A stretch of 64,000 nt of DNA from positions 39,547,001-39,611,000 of the forward strand of contig CM060895.1 of NCBI GenBank assembly GCA_030762935.1. Reading direction: 5' to 3'. Both the position numbers and the translations under genes were made by a program. The notes beneath the pieces were generated by a model. It made no database searches. It worked only from the letters and a program-made list of their open reading frames with translations, and was not told the origin of the DNA. Shown here piece by piece: positions 10,244-20,672 of this stretch (positions are counted from its first letter, which is position 1; each line of letters begins with the position of its first letter). The stretch comes from Hymenopus coronatus (Eukaryota > Arthropoda > Insecta > Mantodea > Hymenopodidae).

Positions 10244-10960
10244 TCTGATGTGTACCATTCACATGACTTTCTCCATATCCCTGCAACAAATTATTCTTAA
10301 AAAGCTTATACTTTTATTTACTTTATGCTAATCAGAAAAAAATAGCAGAAATAGTCTAATTACTCGCTTCTTTGTAAGTAGAAGCGAAATAAGGGACAAC
10401 CGTAGGTTAAAAAGATAGTCAAAAGCTGGCTTCTATGTCAATGAAGTTCCTTTGTCTATATGGATAGGAGTTGACAAGTTCCTGTATGAGAAAAGTATAC
10501 GTTTTTCATAGCAGAAACCAAAAATAAGGCATGTCACAAAAACGACGTACTCCACGAAAAAAATGTATATAACATAAATTGTGTGTTTTAATGTGCTCTA
10601 CATTTTTTGTGTAGTAAGTTTTTGTCCATCTCTTACGGTTTAGCAGTTATTCAAAATTTAGTAAAATTCATCCAGAATAAACTACTCTTCAGAGGCTATT
10701 CCCAGAAAATTCAAGATATACATTTCATTTGTCAGGTAAATATGTTTAATATCCGAAATTTTACTCAAAATCGTTAGAGACATTTTTGAGAAAATCAAAA
10801 TTTTCTAAAAAATGTCCATGGAAAGGGTAGTTGAGGGTGGGGAGATTTTTCTCCAAATCTTCGTGTCGCATCCCTGGAAGATACTAAACTTAAATACCAA
10901 GTTTGGTATTTTACCGACTATTCGATTTTGAGTTATCGTGTTCACGGACACACGGACACT

Positions 10961-11006
<46 letters not shown>

Positions 11007-11142
11007 GCTTTTTGTGAAAATGCTTTTTTTGGATATTGGGGACCCTAAAACATATATTTCCGGTGAAATCTCGGTATCGAATTTTTTGGTGGAGTGCAAT
11101 ACTTTCTCTATACACTATGTACATAGTGCGTATGGAGAAAGT
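10244..11142 (+). mobile_element. Rep1, reference full-length copy
   Basis: The best single copy for describing the family. Order: TCTGATGTG end (10244); inner ACTTTCTC repeat about 23 bases in; conserved AAATACCAA-GT-TTGGTATTT palindrome (10892-10911); CGATTTTGAGTTATCGTGTTC; (CA)n at about 10966-11002; GATATTGGGGACCCTAAAAC; GGTATCGAATTTTTTGGTGG; and a 3' stem-loop TCTCTATACACTATG/CATAGTGCGTATGGAGA (11105-11138) running into the terminal GGAGAAAGT. Flanked by AAAAAA on both sides. No ORF is conserved across copies, so it is non-autonomous. Classification as a Helentron-associated (HINE/DINE-1-like) rolling-circle element is inferred from structure. Confidence 0.92.
10966..11002. repeat. (CA)n microsatellite inside Rep1
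   Basis: Pure CA/AC run lying at the fixed microsatellite position of the family. It produces spurious ORFs on both strands (poly-HT and poly-VC translations). Confidence 0.95.
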
Positions 11143-11205
11143 AAAAAACATCTACCTTTAAATGCCACAATGCGAGGTATTCACGATAAAAGACATTGGA
11201 ATGTA

Positions 11206-11388
11206 TTGCATGGCCCGCCACGGAAGTGTGGGGGTAGCGTGTCTGCCTCACATTCAATAGATTTACGAGTTCGAGCCACGCTTAGCATACGGAAACGGAT
11301 TTTGAGAAGACGAATGTTGAGTAACGCTGTATGGATTCAGAGATCATTTGAGCATCATTTCACTAATTTCAATTATCGTCCAATATGA
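11206..11388 (+). mobile_element. SINE-3 copy, sense
   Basis: Head GGGGGTAGCGTGTCTGCCTC at 11230-11249, B box GAGTTCGAGCC near 11268, and body AGAAGACGAATGTTGAGTAA. The 3' end, CGTCCAATATGACC, corresponds to the family end. A 161-codon ORF crossing Rep1 into this SINE is a chance fusion. Confidence 0.8.
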
Positions 11389-11852
11389 CCTACCAATATA
11401 AAATACGCCAAGCTACCAAAAACAAAACGAAAAAACCGCTATTTTAATAAAGTATGAAATCACTGTTATTTTTATAAGGATGCTGAAATTGGCTCCTGAA
11501 ATGAAAGGCATGCAGTTTAAATGAGACCATTAAAAAGAGTAAAAGGTTGCATGAGGTGGATAGATTTCGAAATCTAGACATTAGAAATAAGCTAAAATGC
11601 TACAAATCTAAGCTTACAAAACGTTATTTTTATCTACATCATGCTAATCAAGTTCTGCTTTGTAACAATCTCAATAAGCACCTCAATATAGAGCTAATGA
11701 CCATTTTTTGATAAACTACTACTTTGCTGTATTCGTGGCAACGTTCCCGTATATTACCTTGGAATAGTCGAAGTCTGCTATATCTAAATTGCATGTCAAT
11801 CAAGTTTTCATGAAAGCACATAGCAAAACGCAAACTACTCTACAACTACTTC
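11389..11852. other. AT-rich DNA with a possible Rep1 scrap
   Basis: Around 11605-11652 (TTTTATCTACATCATGCTAATCAAG) the sequence resembles the 5' third of Rep1, but it is too short to delimit. Nothing else is supported. Confidence 0.35.
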
Positions 11853-11980
11853 CGTGATGTAGGAATAGCGAGTCTGCCTCATATTCAACAGGTCGAGTTC
11901 GATTCTCGGTTAGGGTGAGCTACCTGGATATGGGTTTTTGCCGGGGTTTTCCGGTGAAAAGGCGAATGTCGAGTAATTCT
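11853..11980 (+). mobile_element. SINE-3 head, sense, with unrelated 3' sequence
   Basis: Head GAATAGCGAGTCTGCCTCAT, B box GAGTTCGATTCTC near 11887-11900, and body CGAATGTCGAGTAATTCTAA. After about 11980 the family sequence is lost, so the copy is truncated or chimeric. Confidence 0.7.
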
Positions 11981-12139
11981 AACCTCTAAAGCAAACATGC
12001 CAGATTGAAGTAGCAGATGGGGAGCTAAAGTAACTCATTCCACTCCATGTGAAGCATTAGTGCATTCCGCCAAGCGATGTAATGGAATGATTGTAAACAC
12101 AAAGAATTCTTCATCTGCATCAAGTGCTTTTGTCTTGAA

Positions 12140-12512
12140 AGAAAGTAAAAGGAATGATGACTTCTCAATTGAGAGTAATGTATTGGAAAATTTAATCCAA
12201 TAAGAAAGAATATCTGAAAATGGCTAACTCTACAAAGAATGAATTGAATATAAAGTGTGGTTTTAACAAGGTCGGCACCTTACGTTATACCGGTTATGCA
12301 AAAATCACCCAGAATGAAGAGGACCTTCAGAAGCCATTCAATATATACATTTGTGATGATAATATGTTAAGAATATGGCATTTTGATCAAAACCGTAAGT
12401 TTCCAAGTAAAGGTTACTTTGGGATGGGGATTTTCTTGAATATTTTCGTGTCGCATCCTTGAGAGACCCTGAACTTTGTGCTAAGTTTGGTATTATTGGA
12501 CTTTTCGTTTTT
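12140..12512 (+). mobile_element. Rep1 host copy, left portion (interrupted)
   Basis: Older-group Rep1 sequence (GAATATCTGAAAATGGCTAA, TCGTGTCGCATCCTTGAG, GACTTTTCGTTTTT). It stops exactly in the CGTTTTT tract, where an antisense Rep1 starts at 12513. It resumes at 13382 with TTTTTGAGTTATGC. The true 5' end is not visible. Confidence 0.75.
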
Positions 12513-13381
12513 ACTTTCTCTAGCCCCATATGTCCAATGTACATAGGGATAGAGAAGTATTGTATTCCACCCAAAAATTCGATACCGAGATTTCACCGGA
12601 AATACATGTTTTAGGACCCCCTGTATCCATAAAAAGCGTTTTCAGAAAAAGGTCCGTGTGTGTCCGTGTGTCTATGAACATGATAACTCAAAAACGAATA
12701 TTAGCTAAAATACCAAACTTGGTATTTAAGTTTAGTATCTTCCAGGGATGCGATACGAAGATTTTGAGAAAAATCCCCCCCACACCAAACTACCCTTTAC
12801 ATGGACTTTTTTTCGAAAATTTTGATTTTCTTAAAAATGGCTCTAACGATTTTGATTAAAATATCGAATATTAAAGCTATTTACCTGACAAATAAAAGGT
12901 ATATCTTGAATTTTCTGGGAAAAGCTTCTGAAGACCCGTTTATTCTGGATGAATTATGCTTAATTTGGCATAACTAGTAAACCGTAAGAGATAGCCACAA
13001 ACTTACTATACAAAAAAATGTAGGGTTTTTTTTTAAAATACACAAATTATGTCATATACATTTTTCTCGTGGAGTTACCGTTTTCGAGGTACTCGTTGTT
13101 ATTAGTTTCAGTTGTGAAGTACTTATATTTTTTTTTTTTTTTTTTTGGTTCTACTCCTGGCCAAGAAAAGAAGCGATTTGTAATGACAATCGCGTAACGA
13201 CAGCTTTTAAAACATTTGACTATTGGTTTAGCCTAGTGTATTCCCTTATTTTCTTCCTACTTATAAGGAACTAAGTAATAAGAATATTGTGCTAATGAGT
13301 ACCTCGAAGAGAAGAAGAATTAACTTATGTAAGAAGTTTGTGGAACAGCTAGAGAAAGTCATGTGAGTGTAGCACATCAGA
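12513..13381 (-). mobile_element. Rep1 copy nested in another Rep1 (antisense)
   Basis: Complete insert from ACTTTCTCTA (12513) to CATCAGA (13381), inverted relative to its host. Both junctions are TTTTT, while the uninterrupted family sequence has a single T5 there. Contains a T-run (13131-13147). Confidence 0.9.
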
Positions 13382-13405
13382 TTTTTGAGTTATGCTTTTC
13401 TCAGA
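13382..13405 (+). mobile_element. Rep1 host copy, short right remnant
   Basis: TTTTTGAGTTATGC continues the host sequence broken at 12512. The match fades within about 25 bases. Confidence 0.6.
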
Positions 13406-13599
13406 CTCTAGGAGCAATTGCAGAAGCCTTTCCCCACGACTACCCCTTCTACTAACTTCGCTCACTCAATCTTGGAAGCAAGATCTTGAATGGCTAGAAT
13501 GTTTTTAAGGGCAAGAGGGTGCATCTACCTTGATTACGTACTACATCTCATGTAGATCTCGGGATGACGACATACGGGAAGGCTGCGATGTGGTATCTG

Positions 13600-14473
13600 T
13601 GCTTGTTTTTTTAGAATTTTGTCACATTACGATGACCACATGTGTATATACACCGACAGAAGTGAGTGCACCGTTGAATGTACCTTTGTTTATGAAACCA
13701 AGTCATACACATTCGGCTTGCATATTCCACACCCGTTTATTCTGCATATCTCTTGCCATTTACCGAGCCATTCACTATGTTCGCCGTCACAATTTGGATA
13801 CTCCCTTATTATGAGTGGCCCTTAGTGCACTTAAGAGCAATCGTGAGTTGTACTACTACCATTCTATCGTACTAACGCATTCAGGACGCCCTTCACAGTT
13901 TACATGCTTCCGGCGTTAATACGCAGAGTGCATGGGTTTCTGGTCACGTTTCTTGCTGGGGAATGAACTGGCGGATTCGGCAGCAAAGACGGCAACCACA
14001 GAACCCAGTGTTGCAATTACTTGTGTAACCGATGAAAACTTTAGTCTTTTGTGCGGAGAGCGGTGCTTTCGTGCTGGCAGGAAGAGTGATCAGCTCTACG
14101 CAGAAACAAGATAAGTATAGTGAAGGAACTTCCAATACACTGGGTAACTTGCTCTCGTGTATCTCGTCGTGGGGTGGTGATTTTGGCTCGATTGCGTATT
14201 GCCATTGCATTTTTACACACAGTTACTGGCTTGAGAGGAAATCTACTCCTCCTATCTGTGCGCTCTGTAGAGAACTGTTGGCCCGTCATGTATTGCTAGA
14301 GTGTGATTTTTAGATTCATTTATGGTTTCTGCTTTGGCTAGTGTTATTTACACTCTTATTTTATTTATGCTTTTTTTTTATTGGTATTTATCTCTGGCTT
14401 ATGCCTCGATTACTTTATAAGGACGCTAATGACCTAGCAGTTGAGCGTCCTTAAGCACCAATCATCATCAACG
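13600..14473 (+). pseudogene. LINE 3' fragment: RNase H and C-terminal Cys-rich region
   Basis: The translated pieces belong to an RNase H domain followed by the C-terminal tail of a non-LTR retrotransposon ORF2. RNase H: CVYTDRSE near 13640, KSYTFGLHIP near 13700, AIYRAIHYVRRHNLDTPLL at 13757-13813, then LLGNELADSAAKTATTEP near 13957-14010, the usual GNE.AD.AAK motif. Tail: IFTHSYWLERKSTPPICALC near 14210-14268, followed by RHVLLECDF. Several frame changes and an in-frame stop make it dead. The 3' untranslated end has a 9-bp stem (AAGGACGCT at 14419-14427, AGCGTCCTT at 14444-14452) and an (ATC)n tail near 14461-14471, typical of a LINE 3' end. Its 5' part is missing (5' truncation). Confidence 0.85.
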
Positions 14474-14859
14474 CTTATTCAAGCCGGTTGCACTATGGGG
14501 CGGCTGATTTGTTTTGTACTTGCAAGATAGTGGAGTGAGATCGTCATAATGCTTCACCCCCACTGCGAGTTCCCGGCTCCTGTTCTTGGAACTTAAAGGC
14601 TTCCCACCAAAAAGTGAATATCGTTGCTTTCAAAGGAATTTGTCAAGAAAACGCAGTTGTTCTGTAAATTAATAGCAATATTTAGAGTATTAGTCATTTC
14701 AGCTTTACAAGTACTTTCTAAGAATTGGTAATTGTTGCATTCTGCAATCTAGATAATAAGAATTTTAAGTTTAATTACAAATTCTGAGCGAGGCGCATTA
14801 TCATTGGTTAGCATAATTGAATGCGCAATGGTTTTATGAACCATGGTATTGTGGCGGGA
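14474..14859. other. Unassigned intergenic DNA
   Basis: No supported feature. Confidence 0.4.
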
Positions 14860-15128
14860 TTTTTTTTTTATTGCTTCATTTGTATAGCCCCCTTTAACAT
14901 CAATGGTCATATCGGGGGCTTTCACTTGTGAAACTATGGTTCAGAACATTAGGTGAAACTTTATATTACTAAACACAAACACATTCACTCTCACATTCAT
15001 ACTTCCAGACTCTATGGGGGATAGGGAATAATTCCGGTTAAAGAAAAACTCCCCGCCCCAGCTGCGAATCGAACCCGGGACCTCCGGGTGAGAAGTCAGC
15101 TCGCTGACCACTCGACCTCGGAGGCAGT
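14860..15128 (-). mobile_element. SINE-5 copy, antisense
   Basis: T-tract at the left end is the A-tail of the minus-strand element. The motifs GGTCATATCGGGGGCTTTCA and CATTCATACTTCCAGACTCT match the family. The B box reads CGAACCCGGGACC near 15068, and the head ends CTCGGAGGCAG near 15118-15128. Confidence 0.87.
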
Positions 15129-15565
15129 CTGGGAATTATTGTTTCGGGGCTTTGGAGGGAAATAAGGAAACGGGTTGGATCGCCGGCTAGCTAAGGAACT
15201 GTGTGATAGTCTCAGGGTGTGCGGGGAAAAACCTGAATGAAACTCTGGTACTGGTTTCTAAGGGTCCTTTACTTTCCCGCACATAATGTTTCACTTTTCC
15301 CCTGGCCGTCCAAAGTACAAGAACCCATTAGCTTCCCCAAGACAAAACCGATTACAAATTAGTTTAGATGTTTCCCTTTCCCTTCGCGCTAATCTCCCTA
15401 TTAATTCCCTTCCCCTTTACATCGCGGACTAGTAACTTCTCATTTTGCTATGAGCTACGACTCGACGCGGGTTCACTACACGGTGGCAGACTTGTGAGTC
15501 TCCCGTCTTTTCCGATGCTCCCGCGGCTAGACGAGAGTCTATTCGTCGCCCCTTTTCTAGGATTA
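15129..15565. other. Unassigned DNA, less AT-rich
   Basis: Contains an open frame of about 110 codons that runs on into the SINE-4 head. It has no family likeness that I recognise and is probably not a gene. Confidence 0.35.
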
Positions 15566-15791
15566 GCCGGTCCCCATGGCCGCGCTAGCCAAGGCGTCCC
15601 GCTTTGGCTCTTCGTAGCGCTGGGGATCGTGGGTTCGAGTCCCGCCTTGGGCATGGGTGTTATGTGTTTGTGTATATGTGTGTGTTGTAAAAGTAATAAA
15701 CAGTAACAATGTGGCAAAGCAAAGTAAAAAGAAAAAGCTAAATAAAAGTAGGGTATACAGTGCCGGAGTCCTGATCAGACTCCGGTACTGT

Positions 15792-15828
<37 letters not shown>

Positions 15829-15842
15829 AAAAAAAAAAAAAA
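15566..15842 (+). mobile_element. SINE-4 copy, sense, with 3' hairpin and poly(A)
   Basis: Head GCCGGTCCCCATGGCCGCGC resembles a Ser/Leu tRNA 5' region. B box GGGTTCGAGTCCCG near 15631-15644. The body is A-rich. A perfect stem-loop CCGGAGTC-CTGATCA-GACTCCGG (15763-15785) precedes the poly(A) tail (15796-15842). The second copy at 36860-37093 keeps the same arrangement. Confidence 0.88.
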
Positions 15843-17520
15843 GGATTTGCCTAGACTTTTGCTATCTTCGTTACTTTCACCGATTTTACTGGCCCAAACT
15901 GTGTTGCATTTTTATATTTTGTCGCGTTTTTTTTCAGTCTCAGGATTTTAGACGTCACGCTATGTCCTTACTGCTATTAACATTTTACACTTTCTGTGTG
16001 TGGTGGAGCGTGAATTTTGTTTGGGATTTTTCCCTTCATTGTTCATAGTTGAGTTTCTGCATATCAGCTCCTTTTGTTCACCAGCTTTGCTTTACACCTT
16101 TTCTTTTTGGACTCACGATCTTTCGTGTTTCGTAGCGATTTTATTTCATGTTTCTTTTTCTCTTTAATATAGCTAGCATTGTTTAAGTAGTTTTGATTCT
16201 GTTTTTAATTGTGATTGTATTCTATTTATTACTTTATTTCTTTTCTTAAACACTCTCTCTCTCTCTCTCTCTCTCTGTTTATTCATTTGTTTAATTTGTT
16301 ATATTTCATTCGTTTTTTTTTATTATTACGTTACTCTTATTTGTCTGTCTAGTTTTATTATTCCAATATTTAATTTACCTTTGTATTTATACTACTAATG
16401 CAGAATCCAAATTGGATTTACTTAAACGCCCACGAACGCTACGATCTCAGGACAAGTAAATGTTTTAGACAGTACTTATTCTGTTAGAAAGGACATAATA
16501 TATGCAATAAGTTATAGCTACAGATATCTTTGAGGGAAACATTCTTACATAAGAGATGTTTTCTCACCGCACTAACTGCCTATTCCTGTGACAAGCATTA
16601 TGCTTCTGTGTCTGGCCAGGTAAATAAAGATGGCTCCGATTACAGGCTTTTTCAATATTTTCAAGCTCCATAATAAGTTGGTCATGGCGACGTATGATGA
16701 ATATGTTGCAGGAAAGTGTTTTTATTTTCTGTACTGCATACTTATAACAAAAAGAAGAAATATTCACTGGAAACAACGCGTTTTGACGTTCCTGAATTCA
16801 AGAAAGTAATTTTTGTTAACACTTCAGTGAAATATGAGGGAACTGTGATATAAATAAAAGCCCCCATAAACCTTTCTAAGAAATATTTATAAGCCTTTTC
16901 ATTTACCACTTTAGGCTATAAATCATGATTGCAATAAAGTGCCAAAAGCTGTCTCTGATATCCATATACAACGAAACGGAATTGAAATTTGGTGGAATGA
17001 ATGTTAAGATACCCTTAATCCTCCAACTTTCTAATTCTTGGAAAGATTATATAGCCTCTATCCATCTGGAAGAATAGGACCTTTCAATGGTGAAAGAATT
17101 ATCAAAATCGGTTGAATGGTTTTTCGGATTACCCACATATGTAGATAAACAACACATTTCCACACACACAAATGTTCTCTCATAGTATTGGAATGGATTA
17201 TGAAACTGATATAAACCCTCCCCCTCCCCAAAGCAATATGTTCCGACTGAAGAAATGTTAACTACAGCGCTTCGCAAGCAATTTTACGATGTTCTATTTA
17301 GTGAAAGGACATGCATGTCGCGTTTTAAAAGACGTTTACTCGACGATATGCAGTAAATGCCACTTTGTGTTTACGTAAACAGGACGCAGGAAACATTGGA
17401 GTAAGCAAGAAAGAGCTGAAAAGTGGTGTGATGTTAGAATAGGGTTAACGTTGATAGCTTAGTGGCTACAAAAGGCCTTTGGCCCCGTTACACTATGAAA
17501 CAGTCACATACGTATCTATT
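15843..17520. other. Unassigned AT-rich DNA
   Basis: Only a (CT)n microsatellite near 16252-16276 stands out. The text around 17050-17160 (CAAAATCGGTTGAATGGTTT) is of a kind often seen in degenerate transposon copies, but I could not place it. Confidence 0.4.
16251..16276. repeat. (CT)n microsatellite
   Basis: Uninterrupted CT repeat. Confidence 0.95.
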
Positions 17521-17967
17521 GCTTTCTCTAGCATATATGTAAAGTCCACATAGTGGGTAGAGAAAATATTCTATTCCATCCAAAAATTCAATATCGGGAT
17601 TTCACCGAAAATAAATGTTTCAAGGGCCCTGAATCGAAAAAACTTTTGCTCGGTGTGTGTGAGTGCGGGTTGGCAGCATTACTCAAAAATAAAAAGTACA
17701 ATAAATGCCAAACTTGGTATTTAAGTTTAGTATCTTCTAAGGATGCAACACCAAGATATTCAGAAAACTCACCCAACACCAAACTACCCTTTACAATGAA
17801 TATTTTTAAAATTGTTCGATTTTTTCAAAAATGATTTACGATTTTGATTATAATACCATATGCTTAAGATATTTTATGTATATCTTAAACTTTCTGGGAA
17901 CTGCTCCTGAAGTCCTCTTCTGAATGACTTTTAAATAACTCGTAAACCTAAGAAATAGACAAAAAAA
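17521..17967 (-). mobile_element. Rep1 host copy, first portion (antisense)
   Basis: Starts GCTTTCTCTA at 17521 and is broken in the GACAAAAA tract at about 17960-17967 by a sense Rep1. The rest of the copy is at 18793-19208. Confidence 0.85.
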
Positions 17968-18792
17968 TCTGATGTGTCCATTCACATGACTTTGTCTACA
18001 TCTCTGCAACAAATTATTCCATTTACTACATCTAATCGAGAAAAAATTAGCAGAGATAGACTTATTACTTGCTTCCTTGTTAGTAGAAGCGAAATAGGTT
18101 AAAGTGATAGTCAAAAGCTGGTTGCTATGTGACTGAAGTTCCTTTGTTTGTATGGTCAGGAGTTGACAATTTCCTGTAAGAGAAAAGTATGTTTTTCAAA
18201 GCTGAAACGAAAAACAAGGAATAACTAAAAAACGATCAACTCTACGAAAAAAGTGCATATAACTTAAATTGTGTGTTTTAACGTGCTGTACGTTTTTTGT
18301 GAGGTAAGTTTTTGTCCATCTCTTATGGTTTAGCAGTAATGAATAATTCCGTAAAATTCATCCAGAACAAAGTAGTCTTCAGAGGCTATTCCCAGAAAAT
18401 TCAAGATATACATTTTATTTGTTAGGTACATAGTTTTAATATACGATATTTTAATCAAAATCGCTAGAACCATTTTTAAGAAAATCAAAATTTTCGAAAA
18501 AAGTTCCATGTATAGAGAGTTTGGGGAGGGGGGATTTTTCTCAAAATCTTCTAGTCGCATCCCTGGAAAATACTAAACTTAAATACCAAGTTTGGTATTT
18601 TACCGACTTTTCATTTTTGAGTTATTGTGTTCACAAACACACGGACACACACACGGACATTTTTCTGAAAAAGCATTTTTGGATACAGGGGACCCTAAAA
18701 CATATATTTCCGGTGAAATCTCCGTATCCAATTTTTGGGTGGAGCGCAATACCTTCTCTATACACTATGTACATAGTACATGTAGAGAAAGT
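17968..18792 (+). mobile_element. Rep1 copy nested in another Rep1 (sense)
   Basis: Insert from TCTGATGTGTCCATTCACA to TAGAGAAAGT (18783-18792), flanked by A runs. Opposite orientation to the host, at a different A-tract from the other nested pairs. Short (ACAC) microsatellite near 18637-18656. Confidence 0.9.
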
Positions 18793-18940
18793 AAAAGTAT
18801 ACTACACGAAAATGTTCATCTAGTTACATACAATTTTTGTCATACATTTTTTATTTTTCTCGTAGAGCTAACCATTTCGGAGATATTCCCTGTTATTGGT
18901 TTCAATTTTATAATACTTTTCTCAAACGGGATATCCTCAT

Positions 18941-18977
<37 letters not shown>

Positions 18978-19208
18978 TCCTTATATATATATATAAGGAG
19001 AACCAATGAAAGTAGCATAGAGACAGATTTAAAAGATTTTACTGTCGTTTAGACTGGTGTCTTTTCTTATCTCCCTTCTACTTATAAGGGATCAAGAAAT
19101 AAAACCCATTTCAGGTAATGTTTAACTTGATTAGCGTGATAGAGATAAAAGAATAATCCTTTGTAACAATAGTTTATAAAGAAAGTCATGTGAATGGGCC
19201 ACATCAGA
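18793..19208 (-). mobile_element. Rep1 host copy, second portion (antisense)
   Basis: Resumes with TACTACACGAAAATG and ends with CACATCAGA at 19208. Carries an unusual (GT)n expansion (18943-18975) in a part of the element where other copies have none. Confidence 0.85.
18943..18975. repeat. (GT)n microsatellite
   Basis: GT run inside the older Rep1 copy, followed by an imperfect palindrome CTCCTTATATATATATAAGG (18977-18996). Confidence 0.9.
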
Positions 19209-19530
19209 TTTTTATGAAACGAATAATTAATTAAATTGATCCATTCATTCCAAGCAATAATGTTAAAAGTATTTGCTTTATCTGAGCCTCAAATAGCATT
19301 TTGCAAAACATTTGTTGTACAAATATGAACATTTTAGAACAAGTGTTTTACAAAATGTTTTACTTATTCGCACATTCATGGCATAAAATATAGCAACACA
19401 GTTTTGAGCACGAAAGTAGTTTTCAAATACAGTGTCTTAAAGAAGAGCTAGCTTTAAGACATGCTGGGCATGATGTTCATATCTACAATACATTTTCATA
19501 TTGATATCTCAAAATTGTTTATTGTGTATT
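19209..19530. other. Unassigned AT-rich DNA
   Basis: No supported feature. Confidence 0.4.
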
Positions 19531-19641
19531 ACTTTCTCTACCTATTATGTACGAAGGTAGAGGATTCCACACAAAAACATTTTAACCGGAAATTTATCCC
19601 CAAATTCTGAAAAAGAATTTTTAGAAAAAGGTCCCTGTGTA

Positions 19642-19704
<63 letters not shown>

Positions 19705-20340
19705 AAGAAACTGTGGACAGCATTACTCAAAAACGAAAAGTCTGTTAAATAGCAAACTTGGCATGTAAGTCTAGTATCTTCCAAGGAAGTGACACGAAGA
19801 TTTCACGAAAAACTCTCCACCTAAAACTGCCCTATAAATGGAAAAATAATACAAAAAGAATTTTCTATAAAATGATAATGATTCTGATTAAAATTATTAA
19901 AGATATTTACGTATAAATTGAATGCATGTATTGAATTTCCTTGGGATAGGCTTTAAGTCCTCTTCATTCTGCATGATTTTTGCATAGCAGGTAAACCGGA
20001 AGTGACAGACAAAACCTTACTACACAAAAAATGTAGATCTCGTCAGAACACATAATTTATCGGACTTCTTCTTTTTTTTTTTTTTTTTTTTTTTGTGGAT
20101 TTAATAATTTCCGAAATATTTATTTCTATTGGTTTGAATGTTAAAATACTTATAATTTTCTCAAACAGGAGAACGTCAACCGTGTTTCTTTTATTTACTC
20201 ATGGTCGTCCAAAGATAATCGAATTTTAATGTCTATCGCATAGCTTTTTAAATATTTGACTATCACTTTAGCGTAGTGTACTTCCATAGTTCCCTTCTAC
20301 TTATAAGGAACTAAGAAGTACTACGATCATTTCTGTGAAA
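19531..20340 (-). mobile_element. Rep1 copy (antisense, 5' truncated)
   Basis: Begins ACTTTCTCTACC. The microsatellite position holds (GT)n followed by a long (GA)n run (19637-19701). The TCTGATG end is missing; homology stops near 20340 after CTTATAAGGAACTAAGAAG. A T-run lies at 20070-20093. Confidence 0.85.
19637..19701. repeat. (GT)n(GA)n compound microsatellite
   Basis: GT repeat then GA repeat at the Rep1 microsatellite position. Confidence 0.95.
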
Positions 20341-20483
20341 GCCACGTATCAGTATTTTGTTCTGGTTTTTAAATAAAATTAGATACAAAATTCATGACAT
20401 CATTAATACAGAATACGTTTTATACAGGAGACGTTGAGATTTATAGTTTCATAATTTGAAACATGTATGTTTATTTTTATATT

Positions 20484-20672
20484 ATTTATATAGTCCTCTT
20501 TGCAACCTTTATGGTTATATCGGGCTTTGACCCGAGGAAAAAGCTCGTTACCTAAACGCTGGGTTTTAATCATTTTTAACTGGAAACACATTCGCATACA
20601 CTCCCATATTCGCAGCGTGGATAAAGATTCTAATAAAAAAGAAAGTCCCCCTCTCCATTCTGGAATTGCATG
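20484..20672 (-). mobile_element. SINE-5 copy, antisense, degenerate
   Basis: GGTTATATCGGGCTTTGACC (20512-20531) and ACACTCCCATATTCGCAGCG match the SINE-5 3' half. The tRNA-like head is absent. Confidence 0.65.

Noticed and set aside
10903..11388. 161-codon ORF
   Set aside because: Chance fusion of Rep1, its CA microsatellite (poly-HT) and a SINE-3; frame not kept in other Rep1 copies.
15368..15706. 112-codon ORF
   Set aside because: Ends inside the SINE-4 head and shows no family likeness.
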